Assembly: GCA_947561715.1 (NCBI GenBank)
Contig: OX387199.1
Span: 22,511,001-22,575,000, forward strand
Direction of reading: 5' to 3'
DNA length: 64,000 bases
From: Ascidia mentula
Lineage: Eukaryota > Chordata > Ascidiacea > Phlebobranchia > Ascidiidae
The notes below the pieces were generated by a model. It saw only the letters and a list, made by a program, of their open reading frames with translations, was not told the DNA's origin and made no database searches. The position numbers and the translations under genes are program-made. Shown in pieces: positions 1 to 11,624 of the stretch (position 1 is its first letter; the number at the start of each line of letters is the position of its first letter).

Positions 1-1080
1 TTGGAATAAATGGATGGTCTCGGTACTGTGACATTGTCGTATCTAACACAAACATCTTCGAGACACAGGTATTCATGTAATTGCGCAGTGTGACGTAAGT
101 TACCGAGCGTAAACTTCTGCTCAGTGTGACGTTCTTTGATCAAATAAGAATGAAGAATCGTATTAAAAAAATCTTTCCATTGTGCTTCGTGGATTAATTC
201 GCTTTGAAACGAACAAGTGAAATTGCAAATCCACAACATTGGTTGTAACTCGCTTCATGTCTCTGAGTGTTGGTTTGTTCCACAGTAGTTTAGAAAACTA
301 CAGAAACCAAACCATTGAGGTAACAAATATTCACGTTTGACGAAATAAGCCAAAATCTTTGTAAGTTCGTGTAATAATTACGTTCACGAACATTGTTGCA
401 AATGTTTTTTTAAACTGGATTTTGTCCAGAAAGTGAGTAAGTACATTGTTTTGGTAAGAACCTACAAATGTACGTAAACATCTAAACCATTTTCATTAAG
501 TCTGGTCAACTTATTTCCGACTAAGCAATAAGTTATGTATTCTCACTTACGTTACAATACCACGTCCCCTGTATGTAGTTGGTTGTTGTTGTTGAGCAGT
601 CGTTCTTCCCCTTCTCATCAACACTGAAAATATTTGACAATTTCGTGTTTATTTTGTGATTAAAAACTTAAATTGAATGCAGATGATATTTGCTTGCGAC
701 TCATGTAGTAATTAAACAAACGTCTTTAAAACCCATACATGGGAATTCAGCTTAAAACTGATCCAAAATTACGATAAAAAGTTTTACAAACAAATTAAAA
801 ACTGTCAACTTGGCATAAAGCAAATTTCCTTTGCTTGGTCGCCCATTATTGAAACACTGTTGCGTCACAAAGGTTGCTTTTTTAGTGTTAATACGAAAGT
901 GTACAGTGATTGCTAGTTTTGCAGTTTTGGTTAGATCTCAATTATTCAATTTTATAAGTCAGAATGTAGTATTTACAGACACTTAACACACATTACCCTA
1001 TTGCAAGTCATAGATTTTTGGTGACGCATTAGATGTCAGTGGTTTCAATCCAAAGAATAAATTAATACTTCATCACTTAC
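1..1080. other. Non-coding stretch at the left edge
   Basis: I see no exon, repeat or RNA gene that I can support here. It lies downstream of the last visible exon of the minus-strand LDLa gene. That exon ends in a good GTAAGT donor, so this stretch is probably intron and the gene continues to the left of the window. Confidence 0.4.
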
Positions 1081-2572
1081 AAATGAAATTTGCCACAATC
1101 TTTGGTTTTCCCAGGTTGACAAAAACATTCGTCACTGTTATCGGGACAGTCGATGACGTCATCACACACACTTGTCCTTGAGATAATCATGGGGTCATTT
1201 GTACATTGGAAACATAAACGATGATTAAATGTCTGAAATCTTCGAATGTCTCTGCAAATGACACAATTCCATTCTGTCTTACCTTAACATGAAGGAATTT
1301 TAAACCAACCACAACAGTTCAAAAATACCTGACATCTCCATTCTCCGAGGTGTAACACAAATCAGATTTATCATCACAATCGGCAATGCCGTCCCATAGA
1401 AACATCTGCGGAAGATCGCAATTCCTGCCATTCCGAACACATTTGAAACCATTTTCATTATTCCAGTGTTGGAAAGCTGGACAGTCATTGCAAGGATCGC
1501 CATCACAAACAGTCGAACGTTTCCAACAAGCTGAATTTGGGCACTGGAAGTGGGAGGGGCAGAGGTACTCACATGGGGAATTACCCAGACAATGTGCAAG
1601 CTTGTCGCAGGTTTCATTTTTTGAATTACAGGAAATGTTGGTTTGATCCAATGTGTTGTAACAGACCCCATTATTGTCGAAACAATCACAACGTGGTTTT
1701 GATCTAAATAAAATTAATAGGTAATTTGCATCAACAAAATAAAAGGTTTTTTAAAAACTACCCAAAATACCCTTTATTGTTATGGCTGCACTGCTTATGG
1801 AATTTCCCGTTACAACTGCATTCATCACTCATATCAGGGCAATCTATGACGTCATCACAAACACTTGACCTTGAGATGATCATGGGGTCATTTGTACATT
1901 GGAAACACAAATTTTCGTTCAGGGATGAAGAAATACGAATATCTCTGCAATAAGAAATTTGTTTACAAATGTGATATTTTGCCACAAGCAAGAAGTTAAC
2001 GCCGTTCTTTTTCAACATTTACAACCATTAATATAAACAACAAAGCTTATTTGACTAAAACTATATTCGTCTTTGCAAAAGTTTCAGTTTTTCCATTTTC
2101 ACTGCAAGATTTTGCAATAGGAAGAGTGACGCCGAATAATAATAAGATCAGGAACACAGTGGAAGAGGTGTGTCTGGGGCAGTGTTGGCAAGTACCCATA
2201 TGCAAAACACAATCAAAAACGAAATACCTGACATCTCCATTCTCCGAGGTGTAACACAAATCAGATTTATCATCACAATCAGAAATGCCGTCCCACAGAA
2301 ACATCTGCGGAAGATTGCAATTCCTGCCATTCCGAACACATTTGAATCCATGTCCATTATTCCAGTGTTGGAAAGCTGGACAGTCATTGCAAGGATCGCC
2401 ATCACAAACAGTCGAACGTTCCCAACAAGATGAATTCGGACACTGGAAATGGGAGGGGCAGCTGAAGTCACACAGCGTTTTTCCAACACATTGGATCACT
2501 CCTTTGCAAAACTCGTCCACTCTTAGGGCGCATACTTTGTTTGATTTGAAGGCGTCAAACTTGTTATCGCAA
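1081..2572 (-). CDS. LDL-receptor class A repeat protein, internal exons (partial)
   Basis: Four minus-strand exons are bounded by AG/GT sites at 2572-2228, 1944-1762, 1703-1329 and 1251-1081. They encode cysteine-rich LDLa-like modules with calcium-cage style ends such as DCDDKSDLC, DCPDMSDEC and DCPDNSDEC. LDLa modules bind ligands in secreted or cell-surface proteins. Exons 1 and 3 are near copies of each other, as are exons 2 and 4, so an exon pair has been duplicated in tandem. Both long exons end in the same residues, TSENGDVR, before the same donor. No stop is reached, so the gene runs on to the left. A signal-peptide-like exon with another LDLa module lies upstream at 6.5 kb and may belong to the same gene, but I cannot show the link. 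The product name beyond 'LDLa protein' is unknown. Confidence 0.75.
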
Positions 2573-2815
2573 CTGCAACAAAAGTAATGTGTTACGTCAT
2601 ATAAAAATTGTTTCGCGAGATGTTGTGTTTGTAAATGTTTAAACATGAAGAGTCGTCATGGCTGACAATCTGTATATATTAGGTTTGGTTTTAAAATAAA
2701 CCAGATTAATGCCAACTTGTCATGCACGACTGGGTATGCAGATGTGTGAATAACAATACACAACCTACGACATTACAATAATTCGCGTAACATCTGCTGA
2801 AAAAAAAACTTATAG

Positions 2816-2960
2816 AAAGCTTTCGCGTAACATCTGCAGCTTGGTGCCACTGATGCCGACTATCCGGTCGGGCAAATAGTTCCACATTGTGGTGACTATA
2901 CAGCCACCGTCATACGTTGGGCACCAAATTAGGTGCATCCATACGGAGAAAACAAGGTGG
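2816..2960 (-). repeat. Member of a dispersed hairpin/MITE-like family
   Basis: Read on the minus strand, this segment shares TTGGTGCCCAACG, a GGTGNNTGTATAGTCA-like block and an AGCTGCA block with the segment at 50264-50412. It also shares GGTGAC/ACAATGTGG blocks with 31425-31625. The order of blocks is kept between copies, which suggests an interspersed element rather than chance. The ends are not defined. Confidence 0.45.
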
Positions 2961-3614
2961 AAGAAAACTATTGGAATCAGGTAATTATTCGTGTCTAGAA
3001 CTCTGTCAAGCAATAGCAAATTTATCAAGTCACTCGCGAAGTAGTGAAGTTTTCCATTTTACGTTTTCTTTGTTCTGCTTTCTCGTTTAATGAGCTGTTC
3101 TGATTGCCTTACTGAAGCCACTCTGTGCAAAGCCAGTCCAGCCCTTGTCTGAGCTGCTTTTGTTTTAAGAGGAGAGTTGAGATGTCAGTGGCCAGCTCGT
3201 GCGCTATTTGTGGAGTCGTACAAGAAACCGCGTAATGAACTACGTAAAAACAGATTTCCGGCTTAGTGTTTCGGCCGGTTGTGTGAAATAGGTTGATCCG
3301 TTTGCAACGGACGACAACCTTGACGTTAATGACCATTTTAACCCTGCTAAAATCATGAACATTTTAAGCTGTTGAAAGAAGAGATTGGTGACAATACAAG
3401 CATCAGTACTCGCCCGAAATTCTATTCCTGAGCGCCTGCGTCTTGGTAAAAAACAGTTGACGTCATGTATGATCGGCAACCGAAAAGGTGGGATTTTGTG
3501 AGAAGAACGACTTCCTAAGCTTTCAATAAATGTCAATGAACGAAAAGCAGTAGCAAATGCGACAGCAGACACAGGCGCAAAACCACCGCAAACCGTAGAT
3601 AAGGTTAAGACCTA

Positions 3615-3693
3615 AGAGGCGGGCGCAGCTTCGCTCGTCCAAACGACAGACGCCCGACTCGTATCCCAACCTGGGTTCAAATCCCGGTGTGGC
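3615..3693 (+). repeat. tRNA-derived SINE head
   Basis: A perfect Pol III B box (GGTTCAAATCC, 3674-3684) sits in a T-arm-like CTGGG/CCCGG hairpin and is followed by GTGTGGC and an A-rich run. The acceptor and D arms do not pair well, so this is a tRNA-derived SINE rather than a working tRNA gene. The part around the anticodon resembles tRNA-Thr(CGT) only loosely. Confidence 0.5.
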
Positions 3694-4769
3694 AAAAAAA
3701 GATACCGACGCAACTCCAGTGGTTCCTACTGAAACATCCACATCCACCCCAAAGTCAACCAAGCGGGACGACGGCATTACCGAAATGCGGTCTCGCAAAC
3801 GTAAGAAAACATCGCACTGCCACTCTACATACGCAACATCAGGCAAGCATCTTAAATGTCCATGTGGCAAAGTACATTCAAAATAACGCAGTGACGGCTG
3901 GGCTCCGGATGAAACCCATCCCGTTGAAACAACACAAACTGCCAGTGTTTATTGATTAGTTGTACATGTGGCACATGACATCATCTAATGCCCGGAGATA
4001 AGGTTGTGTGTAACTATAAGGCAATAATACTAAACGACTTTGCAACTTATGCCGTAATAGGTAGCGTTTAGTTTAGGCATAGAGTCTCTAGGTGAACCTC
4101 ACTTCAGAGTCCTTGACCTTTATGAAAGGCCTGAGCCTTGGGGCTAAAATTTGGCAATTTCCTTTCCTCTTGTTTCAAACTAATCAATCTTCCAATTTGT
4201 ATATACAATTTTATTCTTACCAAATGCCAATACGAAGACACGAAGCAGGTATTGTTAACTTCAATCCTTTTCACAAAAGCAGTTTACCTGGCAATCGATA
4301 GAGCATAGAACACCAGGTACAGCTTTTGCAAAAGAAAATGATGGTCAGAAAGGAAATGGCCGCGCCAGTCAGGCGTGTGAAACAACATTGTATAACATAC
4401 ATTGAAGGCAAAGCAAACTTGCGTTGATATGTTTATACTTGGGCCAACGCCAGCAAAAGACGATATACTGGAAATTACATAAAACACAACGACCAATTTG
4501 TCTTTTGTGACATAACAATATGACATTTATGCATCAATTAATTTTGTTAATTATGAATTCGTTGCAACTTCAACACATCCTGTTTTTAATCAGCAAATAT
4601 CTTGTACTTTTGTCATTGTTTATGACAATGCCGCCTACTTCGTACATACGTGTGAATATTTAGGACCTCCGGTCCCATCCTCTTAAACTCTGCGCCTCTG
4701 CAGGGATTGGTTGTTACGACGCGGTCAACATCCCCCTCTTTGCTGACCTCTCACTTCTCTCTCCTTTAA

Positions 4770-5030
4770 AACAATACTAAAAACCCCGCATATACTCGAA
4801 ATCCCCACAACAACACCCCAACTTTCCCAACAGCTAAGTTACTTGACCTTCGAATCAGAAACACCAATCCCTCTGAACTAGAATTTCTTTATCCCATACC
4901 AAAAGCCCTGTTCATTAGATCAACAAACGACACCCAGAAACTCTTTAACTTTACCGACTGGACCCAGATTCATAACCCTGTCTTTCTCGATTACCTTATG
5001 CAAGATAGCAAATCCTGCCAAAATTGTTAA
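4770..5030 (+). other. Coding-like open stretch, origin unknown
   Basis: An 87-codon frame without an ATG ends at TAA (5028-5030). Its last ~60 residues have a natural composition, including LEFLYPIPKALFIRS and FTDWTQIHNPVFLDYL. A second open fragment in another frame lies just upstream (about 4700-4770, GCYDAVNIPLFADLSLL). It could be an exon of an unseen gene or a decayed protein remnant of a mobile element. I do not recognise the family. Confidence 0.25.
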
Positions 5031-5169
5031 CAAGGAACTTTTTACAAATATAATCCTGCTGCAAAACATTAATTCGTCACCAGCTGTAGAAAACATAACA
5101 AATGTTCAAGATTCACTTGGCTCAAAATATATTTATCAAAGCAACCATTTCCCGTTTCTGGTTTTACTC

Positions 5170-5250
5170 TCACCATTACCACAACGGGATTCGAACACAG
5201 GATATCCCGGCCACGATCAGACTTTCTTCTTGGTATGGAGAGGTGGCCAA
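5170..5250 (-). repeat. tRNA-derived SINE head
   Basis: On the minus strand GTTCGAATCC (5187-5196) is a perfect B box, followed by CGTTGTGGTAATGG. Upstream sequence has no clean cloverleaf, so a SINE or tRNA fossil is likelier than a gene. Confidence 0.45.
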
Positions 5251-6229
5251 CTTGTCGACACACATGCGACGGGAATATTTAAAAGATGGGTTGAATTTTG
5301 GGGAAGTTTCCTGTATATTTTCACAGAACCATGTTTGCTGCTTGAGTTCGAGTTGGGCAGAAAACCTACGTGGGTTTTTGCGGCGTCGCATTTAAGGTAG
5401 TTTGCGTAGTTGTGTTGGATTACCGAAGAAATAAAGTACGCATTTCACAAACAAAAGCTTTTACATCGGTACGTGCGCCAGGTACTGAATTTATAAGAAA
5501 GTAAATCAGAATAACATTAAATACGTGTCTGTTGTAAGTGGGTATACACTTTTCGTGTGCTATAATAGTCAATTCCTTAACACAAAGTTTTAGAAGTTAA
5601 TGCAAATTATGATTGTAACGTATTTATACCACCTACAATATCAAAAATATTTTAACTTTCGTTCTGCGCCAAAAATGTTTTACTGAGGAAACTAGTAATA
5701 AAGGCACAGAATGTTGCTTCTTTGTGTTGCCGAATAATACCACTTGTGTAATGCTACGTTTTACGTAACAATGTGCCACGTGTTTGGTAACAATGCTCAA
5801 TTCAAAAACAATGTGTTAAACTGGCGAACATGAACTTTTAGTTTTCTCGGTAAATTATGCAAAAAGATTGACGATTACGTTTATTTAAAATTTTGTAAAG
5901 TCAACGCAAACTGTGATGCGATCGACGTGTTGGCCACCCCTGATATAAACCTTTACTTATCTTAGATTCACTCTTTGCGCCACCCACTGGCCACTTCATA
6001 CCTCAACAACATTATTGTTACGTGTGAGTGTTTCGCAATCAATAATTCCCATGAAATATTAAAAACACTTCTGAATGCGTGGGGTTTTGAAACTGCCTTA
6101 TTTGACCAGACTTTATTATAAACTGTTCAAAATTGGTTATTTCAAGTAGAGTCAAACCCTGATAACATCGTCTATTGGTTGGTCAACACTAATACAACGA
6201 ATGTAGGGAACATATTTGATTCGCTTCAC

Positions 6230-6553
6230 CTCATGTAAGGACTGGTGAGGTTTTCAGGATAAGTGGAAAAGTTGGCTGGTTTCTCATCACTTCCGTCCCA
6301 GCAATCGGTGTAACGAGAACCATGACAAAACCACCCGGCATTCTCCTCCCTCCCATCATCGCAAGTGAACTCTGCACAAAACACATGAACGTAAATCGAT
6401 TTAAATTCAATCAAAATCTGCAAAATTAACAAATATTTTAAGTTAATTGAGAGTTTATGATTTGTAACAAAATACTTACTGTCGCTATATTTATACTGTG
6501 CTGAAGCAATTGTGATGAAGGAGAGCAGGATTCCAACCACCTTCAACCAATAC
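6230..6553 (-). CDS. Signal-peptide exon plus LDLa exon of a secreted or receptor-like protein (partial)
   Basis: Two minus-strand exons are visible. 6553-6480 has an AG acceptor and a GTAAGT donor. It encodes a hydrophobic, signal-peptide-like run, LKVVGILLSFITIASAQ, followed by YKYSD. 6371-6230 continues in phase with an LDLa module: CDDGREENAGWFC and DCWDGSDE carry the family's calcium-binding acidic pattern. The open frame has no ATG (its first possible start is TTG), so the initiator Met must lie in an exon further upstream (higher coordinates). The second exon either ends in the in-frame TGA right after PYMR or splices at the GTGAAG that overlaps it. It could be the 5' part of the LDLa gene at 1.1-2.6 kb or a separate short gene. 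Confidence 0.55.
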
Positions 6554-8837
6554 CTGACAAAAACACAAAGAGTTTATGTCTTGAAATGATATATTGACGT
6601 CATCATGGATTTTGTGGAGTTTTACAAACTTTATGTCCAAGGAACATTGCAAGGTTATTTAAGTTAATAGGTAACCTCCAAAATTTCATTGGCTTTTTAA
6701 ATAAACTGTCGTCACTTTTTCATTTTTGTTTTTATTCTCATCCGCTTGCTACTCAGACGCTTAGAATAAATATTCAGTAGTTTTCGCCAAATCTCGACAG
6801 CTCACGAAAGTCTTTATATTTTTTGATGAAACTTACATTGAAAGGGTTTTATTGTAATTTTTCGTAAAACCACGCTTAGTTTACTCCAGCCGATCCGTCG
6901 GGTTTCCAGCGCTAACAGAGGCCCGGCAAATATTCTAAGCAACCGTTTATAACCAGATGTCAGATTGTGACCTGGCATAATTTTTGCGCGATATTAACGG
7001 ACCAAAATTTCGTCCCGGACTCACAATGGGACTGGCGAAGCGTGAGACACCGGGCAAGTTTATGAGACAAATTGATTATTCACTTTGATTCACATGCTAG
7101 GCCGAGTTTAACCTAACTCAACAAACCCTGGTCCCAGCCATGATAAGACTTTGCAGAGATATAATAACATTAAATAGTTAAAAATGTTCGCGCTTGGTTT
7201 GACCAGTGAGAATATTTATTTTCATTATTATCGTGCAAAATGTTTGCCTATTTATGGTTTTTCCGAGAAAAATGTGGCTATTTATTAACTTGGAGATAAT
7301 TTAAATAGCTCACAAACCTTGCTCCCATTTTTGGTCTGGGGTCAACACGACAGAACCTGCACTGATCCGTCTTAAATCCACCCTCTGATCAACCAACGAC
7401 TTCTACAAGGCCAACGACATTATGATATAATGTTTGTTGACATAGATTTATTGCAGTCAAACTACCCATACCTGTATAAGATTGAAAAGTTTGTTTGCAA
7501 GTTAGCTGGCCTAAATCAAAGCAAAATGTCCTAACTCTGCAACAAAAATATTTGCAGACGTTTTATAGAAACGGAAATCAAAATGAATATATTTATTTCA
7601 CTTAAGAGAGAAGCCTAGTTATTATTTAGGCAACCTTTCTACTTCCTATAGGTTTAAATCCACACCCCATAGGCGGCAATTAAACATATCCACATATTGC
7701 CGCACTAATATATGGATTTTAAGCATTCTTCCTTTATATTCTGACATTTAAAACTGACAGTTTCTAATCCACTGTCTTAGTCTCAAAGACATCCTGTGAA
7801 ACAAACGTCATTGTGTGAAATTAAAAATTCCAAATTATGACAAACGTTGAAGAGGATTTCCTTGACTCATGCAGTCTACCATTGCACTCGTTTGTTCCGG
7901 GGTTGTAATACTGTTGTGTTGAGACGCACGCAACCACCATTGACTCAAACATTTGTGTTCCTACAAACACTTCGTGAAGATTAGAAATAAGAACTATACT
8001 TATCATAATTAACTGGCTCGTGCACGCCAAGTCCTTACAGAAAAACCTGCACTTCTTCTGCTTTCTAATGAAATTCAAACTCTCCTTGAGGTTGGCTGTT
8101 CGGTGACACATCTGTACCAAGGTGGTCTAACAAGAATTTCTTTAGCGAACGATGCAAAAGTACTGCTCGGAAAGACAATTTAACTTAGCCTATTTGCATT
8201 CGGTCCGACAGCGTTGTGTGTTAAGCTTCGGCCCATTACCCACCCATTGAACAGGGTTGACTAATGGAAGGTATGCATTCATTTTGGTCTTTGTGTGACG
8301 GAATTCGGTATCATTACATGTATTTATTACCCGTTATAAACTTGGATTTTGCAATGGCAACGTGTAATTGTATTGTACATATTTGTTGATACAGCAGCTC
8401 TCATTGATCAGTTAAGTTGTAATCGTACAAGATATTGTGTATATTTGATTGAATAAATCTCTTTTTCAGTCAACGGACGTCTGTTTAAATCAACGCAGGC
8501 TGAACACGAGCCAATGCAAACTATTTGACATCTATAGAATTCCTCCCGTCCCTTGAAAAACAAAACGTGGATGTGTAAAATGAATATATTTATACACTAA
8601 AACATCCCAACCGCTACAAACCTCAATCATATGCTCCAGTGTTATAATATTTAATACACTAAGACTCAACAAGCAATAACTTAAAACACATGTGTTTTTT
8701 CCAACTAATTTTAAAAGAAAAGCAATGATAATTATGCGTGGGGATTTCTATGGTCAACTCACCATCAAATTTCCTCGGTTTTGACGAAATAAAATCCTTT
8801 CACCACCCTGCGACAATTGCGGTATAAAAGTCAAAAT
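6554..8837. other. No confirmed gene
   Basis: AT-rich sequence with no protein I recognise. One weak exon-like piece on the minus strand near 7965-7880 (acceptor TTTGTAG, then a short open stretch containing QQYYNPGTNEC) might be an upstream exon of the LDLa gene, but it has no independent support. Confidence 0.35.
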
Positions 8838-8918
8838 AGCAGATTATGTATTATGAATCTGACGCTCTTCTGGTGGAGAACAACAAATATACACCTTTTG
8901 TTTAAAAAAGATTGTATT

Positions 8919-8962
8919 TTCTGACGTTTCGCCTGTACGTACGACTAGGCTTCTTCAGAGAA
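8919..8962 (-). ncRNA. Hammerhead-like ribozyme motif, left Penelope arm
   Basis: On the minus strand the order is CTGAAGA, a stem-II hairpin (GCCT/AGGC), then GAAACGTC (8930-8923). The bases flanking the core, TTCT and AGAA, can pair as stem I. It is the inverted copy of the motif at 11581-11624. There is one extra A between CTGAAGA and stem II compared with the textbook core, and stem III is reduced to two pairs. Penelope-associated hammerheads are known to have diminished stem III and to act as dimers. Confidence 0.55.
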
Positions 8963-9224
8963 TAAAACAAACACAGTAGCGAAGCGAACCAACAGGGCAA
9001 AGAAATTGAGCGACGAAAAAACAAAAGGGCGTAACAGCTAAAACACAGCGGGACATAATTCAATGGACAACATCGATCATGGGTCAAACGGCCAAACATG
9101 GGAAACAAAAGTCACGAATTGTTACGGGCGAAATTGCGGAACACGGGCGAAAGTACTTTTCCATCGTTCCGATTTAAAACATTCGGTAGCGAATTAATAT
9201 AATAATTTTCCACAACCAACCGTT

Positions 9225-11432
9225 TTGCCAAAATTGTTTCTTGTTTTAATACTTGTGAGGAACTGCGGTTGGCAATTGCTAAAATGTCGCATTGCCAATT
9301 CTCACCAAAAAATCTCGCAACTTAAGAAGACCTCGGAGAATCTGAAGAAACACCTCCAGGAACATCTTTCCCCGAGTCTTTTTGAATCCTTGGTTTCGTA
9401 TGGAAATTTTCGTCGACAAGCAGTAGCCAGTTTATGTGAAGCAAGACATGAAACCAAAATGAAATCTTTGGATAATTCAAACAAAGACAGACAACAGGGT
9501 TCCGATCAAAAAGGAATTTGGATTAAAAACATTTCTTCCCGTGTCTTAACTAAAGCAGAAACAACAGTGTTAGAAAAGGGACAAAATTTCGCCATCACTC
9601 CACACAAATTACCCACCATTGATCTGATCAGTGCCTCTGAAGCAGCTCTTCTACGCCTGGGCACAGATAAACTAGCGGAAGCCGATCATGCCCGTAGCAA
9701 AATTTCTAAGATTTTGAAAGAAGCCAAATTGCCACCTTCAAACTTTTCTAAAGAAGAATGGGAAGCAACTAAGAGTTTGAGGAACGACACCAACATCATC
9801 ATATCCAAGGCTGACAAAGGAAATTGCACTGTGGTCATGGACAGAAAAGATTATGACAATAAAGTTGTTACCATGCTCTCGGACAACGAAACTTACAAGA
9901 AACTTGCCAAATCACCTTGTACTAGACTGGAGACGAAACTGAACAAATTTGTGTGGAAACTACGGACAGAAGACTGCATATCCCAACCGGAGTATCGAAG
10001 ACTACATAGCAGCGACGGTGTGCTCCCAAAGTTCTACGGGTTACCCAAAATCCATAAGGAAGGTATTCCATTAAGACCGATTGTTTCTTTTGTTAACTCG
10101 CCAACCTACCAGCTATCTAAGTTCATCAGTCAAATTTTATTTCCTTTAGTTAATAGTACTGACTTTACTGTAAAAAATTCCAGTGAGTTTGTAAAGATTA
10201 TTTCTGAATATAAATTACTTCCACATGAGTGTCAAGTATCGTTTGATGTCGTTAGCCTGTTTACGTCAATTCCGACAGATGTTGCGCTCAGAATATCCTT
10301 GGACCAACTACAACAAGACACAACACTACATGAACGTACCAATCTTAAGTTAACACACATCCAAGAGGCATTACAGTTGTGCTTAGACTCGACTGTTTTC
10401 ACATATAAACACGACATTTACCAACAAATTTTTGGCACCCCCATGGGCTCTCCCATTTCACCGGTTCTGGCCAACATTATAATGGAACAACTTGAGCAAA
10501 CCGCTCTTGCTTCCCTTAAAACACCCCCGCGACTTTGGCTCCGCTATGTCGATGACACGTACGTCATCATAGCAAAAGACGAGGTCGCAGGGTTTCATAA
10601 CCACATAAACAGCATCGAACCTTCCATTAAGTTTACCCGGGAAACACAACATGACCATAGTTTGTCATTTTTGGACGTAAACGTCACTGCAAACCCGGAC
10701 GGGAAACTTACCACCTCCATTTTTTACAACCCTACACACACTAACCGCTACTTACAATACACCTCACACCATCTGAAACATCAAAAACTCACTGTGGCCA
10801 GAACCTTATATAACAGAACGATTACACATATTGCCGATCCACACACTCGGAGGGTTGAACGCAAACACATTCGAAACGTTCTAAAACTAAACAAATTTCC
10901 CACTAACCAAAATCTCACACCCCACACACACAACAAACCCACACAAACATACACAGCATTCACTTTCATACCATATGTACAGGGAGTTTCTGAGCGGATA
11001 TCAAGAATACTCAACGCCACTGGCGTAAACGTTGCCATGAAACCGGTATGCACTTTAGAAAACATGTTTCCCAAACCTAAAGACCGTATTCCCATGCTTC
11101 AAATGACCGGTGTAGTTTACTTAATCCCTTGTCTTGATTGTAACGCTGTGTATATTGGCCAGACTAAGCGCAATTTAACGTCCCGTATTAAAGAACACAA
11201 GCCAGCCATACGCAATATGGAGCCCAATAAATCTGCCCTATGTGCCCACATGCTTGACACCGACCACCGTATCAATTGGAAGGAAGCAAAAGTATTAAAA
11301 CAAGAAACAATTTTGGCAAAACGGTTGGTTGTGGAAAATTATTATGTTAATTCGCTACCGAATGTTTTAAATCGGAACGATGGAAAAGTACTTTCGCCCG
11401 TGTTCCGCAATTTCGCCCGTAACAATTCGTGA
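9225..11432 (+). CDS. Penelope-like reverse transcriptase with GIY-YIG endonuclease
   Basis: This 735-codon frame encodes the protein that would copy and insert the element. After an N-terminal coiled, Lys-rich region (about residues 28-130), the RT fingers/palm motifs run through YGLPKIHKEGIPLRPIVS, FDVVSLFTSIP, GTPMGSPISPVLANI and the catalytic YVDD (residues 441-444), then FLDVNV. The C-terminal GIY-YIG nuclease starts at GVVY (629-632) with YIG at 643-645 and an RIKEHK helix. This RT plus GIY-YIG order is diagnostic of EN+ Penelope elements. The frame opens with TTG inside the left inverted arm. The first in-frame ATG is at 9459 (residue 79), so the true start is unsettled. No internal stop is present, so it may be recently active. 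Confidence 0.9.
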   Translation: MPKLFLVLILVRNCGWQLLKCRIANSHQKISQLKKTSENLKKHLQEHLSPSLFESLVSYGNFRRQAVASLCEARHETKMKSLDNSNKDRQQGSDQKGIWIKNISSRVLTKAETTVLEKGQNFAITPHKLPTIDLISASEAALLRLGTDKLAEADHARSKISKILKEAKLPPSNFSKEEWEATKSLRNDTNIIISKADKGNCTVVMDRKDYDNKVVTMLSDNETYKKLAKSPCTRLETKLNKFVWKLRTEDCISQPEYRRLHSSDGVLPKFYGLPKIHKEGIPLRPIVSFVNSPTYQLSKFISQILFPLVNSTDFTVKNSSEFVKIISEYKLLPHECQVSFDVVSLFTSIPTDVALRISLDQLQQDTTLHERTNLKLTHIQEALQLCLDSTVFTYKHDIYQQIFGTPMGSPISPVLANIIMEQLEQTALASLKTPPRLWLRYVDDTYVIIAKDEVAGFHNHINSIEPSIKFTRETQHDHSLSFLDVNVTANPDGKLTTSIFYNPTHTNRYLQYTSHHLKHQKLTVARTLYNRTITHIADPHTRRVERKHIRNVLKLNKFPTNQNLTPHTHNKPTQTYTAFTFIPYVQGVSERISRILNATGVNVAMKPVCTLENMFPKPKDRIPMLQMTGVVYLIPCLDCNAVYIGQTKRNLTSRIKEHKPAIRNMEPNKSALCAHMLDTDHRINWKEAKVLKQETILAKRLVVENYYVNSLPNVLNRNDGKVLSPVFRNFARNNS

Positions 11433-11580
11433 CTTTTGTTTCCCATGTTTGGCCGTTTGACCCATGATCGATGTTGTCCATTGAATTATGTCCCGCTGTG
11501 TTTTAGCTGTTACGCCCTTTTGTTTTTCGTCGCTCAATTTCTTTGCCCTGTGGGTTCGCTTCGCTACTGTGTTTGTTTTA

Positions 11581-11624
11581 TTCTCTGAAGAAGCCTAGTC
11601 GTACGTACAGGCGAAACGTCAGAA
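11581..11624 (+). ncRNA. Hammerhead-like ribozyme motif, right Penelope arm
   Basis: CTGAAGA (11585-11591) is followed by a GCCT...AGGC hairpin (stem II), then GAAACGTC (11613-11620). TTCT before the core pairs with AGAA after it to give stem I, placing the predicted cleavage after C11620. The invariant CUGA..GA, GAAA and UH elements are present. Stem III is only AC/GU, as in the minimal Penelope hammerheads, and one extra A precedes stem II. This is recognition by eye; no folding was run. Confidence 0.6.

Larger units (their letters stand above)
2573..6229. other. Intron or intergenic DNA with SINE heads and repeats
   Basis: No confirmed exon is seen. It holds a member of a dispersed repeat family (2816-2960), two tRNA-like SINE heads (3615-3693 and 5170-5250) and an unexplained coding-like open stretch (4770-5030). 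These are listed separately. The rest is AT-rich and unremarkable. Confidence 0.5.

Noticed and set aside
1386-2587. Plus-strand frames opposite the LDLa exons
   Set aside because: They are antisense shadows; the cysteine pattern and splice sites are on the minus strand.
9302-11095. Minus-strand frames inside the Penelope ORF
   Set aside because: Shadows of the 735-codon RT/GIY-YIG frame.
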